Assembly (NCBI GenBank): GCA_017652715.1
Contig: JAGCAL010000070.1
Coordinates: 1-24,284, forward strand
Source of the DNA: Candidatus Saccharimonadota bacterium
GTDB lineage: Bacteria; Patescibacteriota; Saccharimonadia; Saccharimonadales; Saccharimonadaceae
Reading direction: 5' to 3'
Length of the DNA: 24,284 bases
A program made the translations under genes and the position numbers. The notes under the pieces were generated by a model. It was not told the DNA's origin. It saw nothing but the letters and a program-made list of their open reading frames with translations, and ran no database searches. Shown piece after piece: positions 20,540 to 24,284 of the stretch. Each line of letters starts with the position of its first letter. The stretch's first letter is position 1.

Positions 20540-21988
20540 CTACCCCGCCATAAAACTACATTTCATTTTCCTCCTCCTTAAAAGCCCTAAAATAACCGGA
20601 ATTAAAACCAAACCATAAATCAAAAACACTTGCGGCTGATATGGGTCTATCGTAACAATAAAACTCTTCTGCGCTCCAAAAAACTCTACAACCATAATAT
20701 GAAAATCAAGCAACTTAGTCGCAAGAAACGAAACAAAAGTCCGAACACCCGGAATGCCCGCTACGACTCCCGTTAAAAACACTAACCCCATCGCATACGA
20801 CAAAGTCGGTAAAATCAGCAAATTCGCGACTACCGATATTAAAGACACCATACCGTAATAATATAGAATAATCGGAAGTGTCATTAAAGTCGCCGAAACC
20901 GTAGTTATAATCGTCTCCGCTATAAAACCCGGTTTCTTCTCGCCGTAAAAAAATCTTGTAAGACGCGGCCCTAGAATCATAATCCCCGAAAAACTTGCAA
21001 AAGAAAGTAGCCATCCGAGATTTATAATAAACATCGGATTAATCATTAAAGTAAAAGCCATCACGATTAGAATGATTCGCCAAGACGCAAACTTCCTCCC
21101 AACATACCAAGCCAAAAGCGTCAGAATCGACATCACACCAGCCCTTAGAATCGACGGCGTAAAACCAACCATCGCCATAAAAAACATCACAAAAATAATC
21201 GAAAAAAGTAACCCGCTAAATCGCGAAATCCGCCCAAAAATCTTCCGCGCAATTTCTACTAAAATCGAAAGATGTGCCCCACTCGCAACCACAATATGTA
21301 CTAATCCAACCATCCTTAACTTCTCACTTAAATCATCGGGTAGCCCTGATTTCATCCCGAGTAAATAAGAAAGCCCTAAATTCACTTCCGGCTCCTGAAT
21401 TAGTCGCCGAATCCGCTCCGAGAACCAATTCCGAACCAGAAGAACTAAATCCCCCGGCTCCGGCCGCCTAATTTCTAAAACCCTCGGTTTATACATATAA
21501 CCACTATACGTACCAAACCCCGCCGAAAGTCGCCCGCTTACAGTAATCGAATCCGCCCGAGCTATCTCGGAGTTCCATCCGACCGTAATATATATACTTC
21601 CCTGACTCTCCTTTCCCTCTTCGCCAAATTTTAAATCGCCTAGTTTAATCTTCGTTCCCGACTCATCGCTCTCCGGATCCCTCTCGACCGTCCCCGTAAT
21701 CAGAACCGTCTGATCGACAAATCGCCGAATATAGTCTTCGCCATAAAGTTCCGCCGAAATCCGAAAAAACGCCAGAATCATCCCGGAAACTACCGCTATT
21801 CCTAAAAAAGCGACTCTCGGCTGCCAAAACGAAAATAATAAAAGCATAAAAAAGCACCCTAACCACATTGGCGACGAAAAATAATTAACCCGAAAAACTA
21901 AACCAACAACCATTCCGATTACTATCCCGAAAAACAGCCCGACGACTACCCACGATTGATGCACATACCTAAACAAGAACCCTAGCAT
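20540..21988 (-). CDS. comEC: ComEC/Rec2-type DNA-uptake channel without the nuclease domain
   Basis: 482 aa. Two N-terminal helices are followed by an extracytoplasmic OB-like domain (~60-165, TVLITGTVERDPE, ITVSGRLSAG), an amphipathic stretch (WFSERIRRLIQEPE), LSYLLGMKSGLPDDL, and the ComEC competence-domain hallmark GLVHIVVASGAHLSIL (~230), then about eight membrane helices ending in a basic tail (LLRRRKMK). ComEC passes single-stranded DNA across the membrane during transformation. The C-terminal metallo-beta-lactamase domain present in many ComEC proteins (which are 700 aa or more) is absent, so any strand-degrading activity must come from another gene. PilB and the prepilin are compatible partners. 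A weak TGATAGAAG lies 6 nt before the ATG, keeping the leaderless spacing; AAGGGG could alternatively act as a poor Shine-Dalgarno. Confidence 0.88.
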   Translation of the reverse strand: MLGFLFRYVHQSWVVVGLFFGIVIGMVVGLVFRVNYFSSPMWLGCFFMLLLFSFWQPRVAFLGIAVVSGMILAFFRISAELYGEDYIRRFVDQTVLITGTVERDPESDESGTKIKLGDLKFGEEGKESQGSIYITVGWNSEIARADSITVSGRLSAGFGTYSGYMYKPRVLEIRRPEPGDLVLLVRNWFSERIRRLIQEPEVNLGLSYLLGMKSGLPDDLSEKLRMVGLVHIVVASGAHLSILVEIARKIFGRISRFSGLLFSIIFVMFFMAMVGFTPSILRAGVMSILTLLAWYVGRKFASWRIILIVMAFTLMINPMFIINLGWLLSFASFSGIMILGPRLTRFFYGEKKPGFIAETIITTVSATLMTLPIILYYYGMVSLISVVANLLILPTLSYAMGLVFLTGVVAGIPGVRTFVSFLATKLLDFHIMVVEFFGAQKSFIVTIDPYQPQVFLIYGLVLIPVILGLLRRRKMKCSFMAG

Positions 21989-21994
21989 ACGCCC

Positions 21995-22003
21995 CTTCTA
22001 TCA
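21995..22003 (-). promoter_or_regulatory. Weak extended -10 of comEC
   Basis: Minus-strand TGATAGAAG, hexamer ending 6 nt before the ATG at 21988. It matches TATAAT at only four of six bases, but the spacing fits the other genes. Confidence 0.35.
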
Positions 22004-22074
22004 CGCGCGTTAAAAAACTTCAACCCGCCCAATAAAACCCTAAACCGCCTAGGCTTTAAAGGGACCCCGAAAAA

Positions 22075-22083
22075 TGTTATAAT
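22075..22083 (+). promoter_or_regulatory. Extended -10 of tRNA-Arg(CCG)
   Basis: TGTTATAAT, 8 nt before the tRNA 5' end. Confidence 0.7.
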
Positions 22084-22091
22084 CATGGCGC

Positions 22092-22168
22092 GTGCCCATA
22101 GCTCAGCTGGATAGAGCGTCAGTTTCCGGAACTGAAGGTCGCAGGTTCAAATCCTACTGGGCATACCA
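22092..22168 (+). tRNA. tRNA-Arg(CCG)
   Basis: 77 nt. Acceptor gtgccca/tgggcat (first pair G-U), D stem gctc/gagc, anticodon stem tcagt/actga, loop ttccgga, anticodon CCG (reads CGG), discriminator A, CCA encoded. The T stem gcagg/cctac has a C-A mismatch at its second pair. The first 27 nt and the 3' end match the next tRNA. Confidence 0.92.
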
Positions 22169-22183
22169 GAACACTATTATAAC

Positions 22184-22208
22184 AAGACCCGTCAGGTCTT
22201 TATTTTTT
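22184..22208 (+). terminator. Terminator of tRNA-Arg(CCG)
   Basis: Stem AAGACC/GGTCTT with loop CGTCA, then TATTTTTT; it separates the two tRNA-Arg genes into independent units. Confidence 0.8.
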
Positions 22209-22218
22209 GCCCCTTTTA

Positions 22219-22231
22219 TGCTAAAATATAG
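22219..22231 (+). promoter_or_regulatory. Probable -10 of tRNA-Arg(UCG)
   Basis: TGCTAAAAT (22219-22227) or the overlapping TATAGA (22226-22231). The latter ends 9 nt before the tRNA, nearer the spacing of the other tRNAs; the former is the better extended -10 and would leave 13 nt. Confidence 0.45.
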
Positions 22232-22240
22232 AGTACCTAT

Positions 22241-22317
22241 GTGCCCATAGCTCAGCTGGATAGAGCGTTTGGCTTCGAACCAAAAGGTCGGGGGTTCAAA
22301 TCCCTCTGGGCATACCA
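22241..22317 (+). tRNA. tRNA-Arg(UCG)
   Basis: 77 nt. Same acceptor (gtgccca/tgggcat) and D arm as the upstream tRNA-Arg; anticodon stem tttgg/ccaaa, loop cttcgaa, anticodon TCG (reads CGA), T arm ggggg-ttcaaat-ccctc, discriminator A, CCA encoded. Seven T follow the CCA directly, so the tRNA fold may itself act as the terminator hairpin; those T overlap the stop of the convergent FISUMP gene. Confidence 0.93.
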
Positions 22318-22322
22318 TTTTT

Positions 22323-24284
22323 TTAATTATTGATTATAATACATCGCATTGGACTCGCCACGGTCTTATGGAAATTAGAGTAACCAAGCGAATAACTTGT
22401 AACCATAAACCTCCAAGCGAAAATATCGCTCACATTGGTGCGAGACCAATATGTACCAAAAGAACCACGTTCTCCCGACATATCAGACCAATAACCAGCC
22501 ATAACCATATTGTTCGGGTAGCTAAACCAATGATTCGATATCTCTTCATCGTAAACAAAGTCCTCACCCGCAAAACCATCCCCGCCCATCTGGACGTCAA
22601 GATACGAAAAGCTTCCATTTGTAAGCCCCGTGCCAGACTTACCACCATAAGGCAATGACCAGCCCTTAGGACAGATAGATGTATTTACCGAATTTGATGC
22701 CCCTTCAACCGAAAACGCTTCAGTGTTAGCCATAGCTGCCGCCCAAGTGTAATAGTTGCCATAACTATACCATTCAGCATGGTCAGTCATATTTGCCGTA
22801 CAATCCGGAACATAATCATCGCTACATTCAGGAATTGCTACAAGCGGCACACCATTAGAATTAGTCCCTCCAATGTTTATATTATTGTTGTTATAACGCG
22901 GCATTCTATGCACACCACCAACAGCTGCAATAGTATATTTGCTATTGCTTCTATTAACTCTAAAATCACCATCTTCCGAATCAGCAAGTCCAGTAAATAT
23001 TCCGCCAAAACCCTGAGCTTTACCGGCATCGCTAGAATTAGCCGCGTCAAGCCTCAAGTTTTCCATCATCCAACCGTTCCCGTCTTGCATTTTGCTTACA
23101 GTGTAAACATTATTGTCTCTCGTATCCGTCAAAGCTACAACCCGTCCACTAGGAAGAGTGTTGCAAGAATAATCTTGCATGTTACCACTGCTTGGTACCC
23201 ATACCGCGTAAAGCATGGCTTCACGATTTCCATCATAGGTCAGCTCCCGCCCCACGATAATCTCGTTCGGACCATATATCTTGTCAGAACCATTAACTAC
23301 GGCATTCGGATTTTCACTCCAACCCGCAAATCCATAGCCACCTTTAGCAAAGTTAGGAGCCCTCAAGCCAGTCTTTTCATCTAAATAATCAATTTCATTA
23401 TAAACACCATTCATACTACCATTAGTAGCACTGTTGCCATCATAAAAAATCTTATAAGGATTTTTAGCATAAAGCTTTATAGTGGAGCCAAATAAAGTAT
23501 CGCTATTATTTAAAATATGTTCGAATATTTCCGATTCGTCCTCAAACCAAACCAATTCGTCATTTATAATAGAATACCACTTACCGTTCCAAGTATTAGG
23601 CTCGACGTATGCCCCGCTCAACGGCGTAGAACTTAGGCTGCAAACCAAAGTTTCTTCAGTTCCAGATTGCTCAGTATCGTAAAGCGGATAAAACCTAGCA
23701 TACATACCATAATCATAATTATCAATTGGTTCTCCCCAAGAATCCATTTCAAGACTCACGGTATCACCGTCGAAATAAAAAGTTTTCGTGCCAGTTATGT
23801 CTAGAGGTTCGTCATCCGGACCTCCCCAACTATTTATCTCGTAATAATATCCTTCTGGATCATCATCATCCCAACCGCCCCATTCCCCCTCGGCGATCGT
23901 GATATTCCCCGTATCACCAGTCAATCCATAATCTATCACAACCTTCACCTTATCCGCACCATCGAGCGTAACTACATCATATACAATCTCTCCATCACTA
24001 TAAGGCGTGCCATCATATACTCCATTTGTTAGATTTGAAGTTTCCAGTATTTCCGGAGTCGTCCCCACATACATAGATGAACAACTGTTACCATATACCA
24101 CTCTATTTTTATCGGCACCGCTCGGGAAGGTTAAACCATTCCCATCAAATAACACACCGACCCTATCATCCTTCACCGGTATTTCAGCGGTATCATTTGG
24201 ATGCACTAATACATATTTTACCTTACCCACATAAGTGTCAGCAGGCTGAGTCAAAGATGCATATATTTGGTAAGTGGATGTAAA
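22323..24284 (-). CDS. Second FISUMP-domain surface protein (partial, N-terminus beyond the window)
   Basis: About 653 codons to the right edge, no start in view; the TTG at 24254 is internal, since ten in-frame codons upstream (ending TYQIYAS) align with TYAAYIS of the paralogue at 18640-20520. The part seen begins at the end of the shared N-terminal domain ([16 protein letters not shown]). An acidic, aromatic region follows (~40-265 of the visible part; [14 protein letters not shown], a Cys in LVCSLSS) that the paralogue lacks. Then come the InlB-like repeat ([10 protein letters not shown]...LYAVW) and a FISUMP domain ([33 protein letters not shown], final MRCIIINN). The Cys of CWMxENL in the paralogue is Gly here. 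Exported and probably surface-located; ligand unknown. Confidence 0.83.
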   Translation of the reverse strand, partial: FTSTYQIYASLTQPADTYVGKVKYVLVHPNDTAEIPVKDDRVGVLFDGNGLTFPSGADKNRVVYGNSCSSMYVGTTPEILETSNLTNGVYDGTPYSDGEIVYDVVTLDGADKVKVVIDYGLTGDTGNITIAEGEWGGWDDDDPEGYYYEINSWGGPDDEPLDITGTKTFYFDGDTVSLEMDSWGEPIDNYDYGMYARFYPLYDTEQSGTEETLVCSLSSTPLSGAYVEPNTWNGKWYSIINDELVWFEDESEIFEHILNNSDTLFGSTIKLYAKNPYKIFYDGNSATNGSMNGVYNEIDYLDEKTGLRAPNFAKGGYGFAGWSENPNAVVNGSDKIYGPNEIIVGRELTYDGNREAMLYAVWVPSSGNMQDYSCNTLPSGRVVALTDTRDNNVYTVSKMQDGNGWMMENLRLDAANSSDAGKAQGFGGIFTGLADSEDGDFRVNRSNSKYTIAAVGGVHRMPRYNNNNINIGGTNSNGVPLVAIPECSDDYVPDCTANMTDHAEWYSYGNYYTWAAAMANTEAFSVEGASNSVNTSICPKGWSLPYGGKSGTGLTNGSFSYLDVQMGGDGFAGEDFVYDEEISNHWFSYPNNMVMAGYWSDMSGERGSFGTYWSRTNVSDIFAWRFMVTSYSLGYSNFHKTVASPMRCIIINN

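Noticed and set aside
22779..23384. 201-codon plus-strand open frame
   Set aside because: Lies wholly antisense to the FISUMP coding frame, has no promoter or Shine-Dalgarno, and its composition is that of a reverse-strand shadow.

Overview
The window most resembles a small-genome Patescibacteria/CPR bacterium, probably Candidatus Saccharibacteria (TM7). That call is an inference from gene content and style, not from a marker gene. The clues are short genes with little intergenic space, type IV pilus parts (prepilin, PilB), a ComEC-like DNA-uptake channel without its nuclease domain, large secreted FISUMP-domain surface proteins, a minimal set of housekeeping genes (aspS, pyrG, yebC, five tRNAs), and a promoter style in which an extended -10 (TGnTATAAT) lies 6-8 nt before the ATG, so most mRNAs should be leaderless.

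Layout. 1-1252 (minus): a prepilin-like protein running off the left edge and an FtsB/DivIC-like division protein. 1291-1402 (plus): tRNA-Ile with a UAU anticodon and a terminator. 1403-3964 (plus): an AT-rich segment with a DHH phosphoesterase related to family II pyrophosphatase but lacking one metal ligand, a structured gap of about 530 bp, and a membrane-anchored HExxH protein with a long folded leader. 4024-6059: a conserved 67-aa protein, a 222-aa membrane protein and a DsbA-like thiol oxidoreductase on minus, with a very small plus-strand transcription unit between them. 6089-8506 (plus): a CBS-pair protein and aspS. 8518-13119 (minus): a NatAB-type ABC exporter, tRNA-Arg(UCU) with a duplicated leader, a SAM methyltransferase and pilB. 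13207-15974 (plus): a two-gene operon of a small membrane protein and a membrane-anchored Clp/HSP100-like ATPase. 15971-18526 (minus): pyrG, tRNA-Ser(UGA), yebC. 18640-21988 (minus): a FISUMP surface protein and comEC. 22092-22317 (plus): tRNA-Arg(CCG) and tRNA-Arg(UCG). 22323-24284 (minus): a second FISUMP surface protein running off the right edge.

How it fits together. Prepilin, PilB, ComEC, DsbA-like protein, the two FISUMP proteins and the exporter are all envelope or surface functions, as expected of a host-attached, DNA-importing epibiont. aspS, pyrG, yebC and the tRNAs serve translation and nucleotide supply.

Most notable signals: (i) a nearly constant -10-to-ATG spacing for most genes, and an equivalent spacing that places three tRNA 5' ends almost at the transcription start; (ii) a Clp/HSP100-like protein whose first AAA domain has lost its catalytic residues and whose second has lost the GYVG pore loop, tethered by membrane segments; (iii) a 78-bp tandem duplication that carries the 5' end of tRNA-Arg(UCU) into its own leader, together with a C33 in that tRNA; (iv) AUA decoding by tRNA-Ile(UAU). 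All of this was read by eye; no database search or folding software was used.
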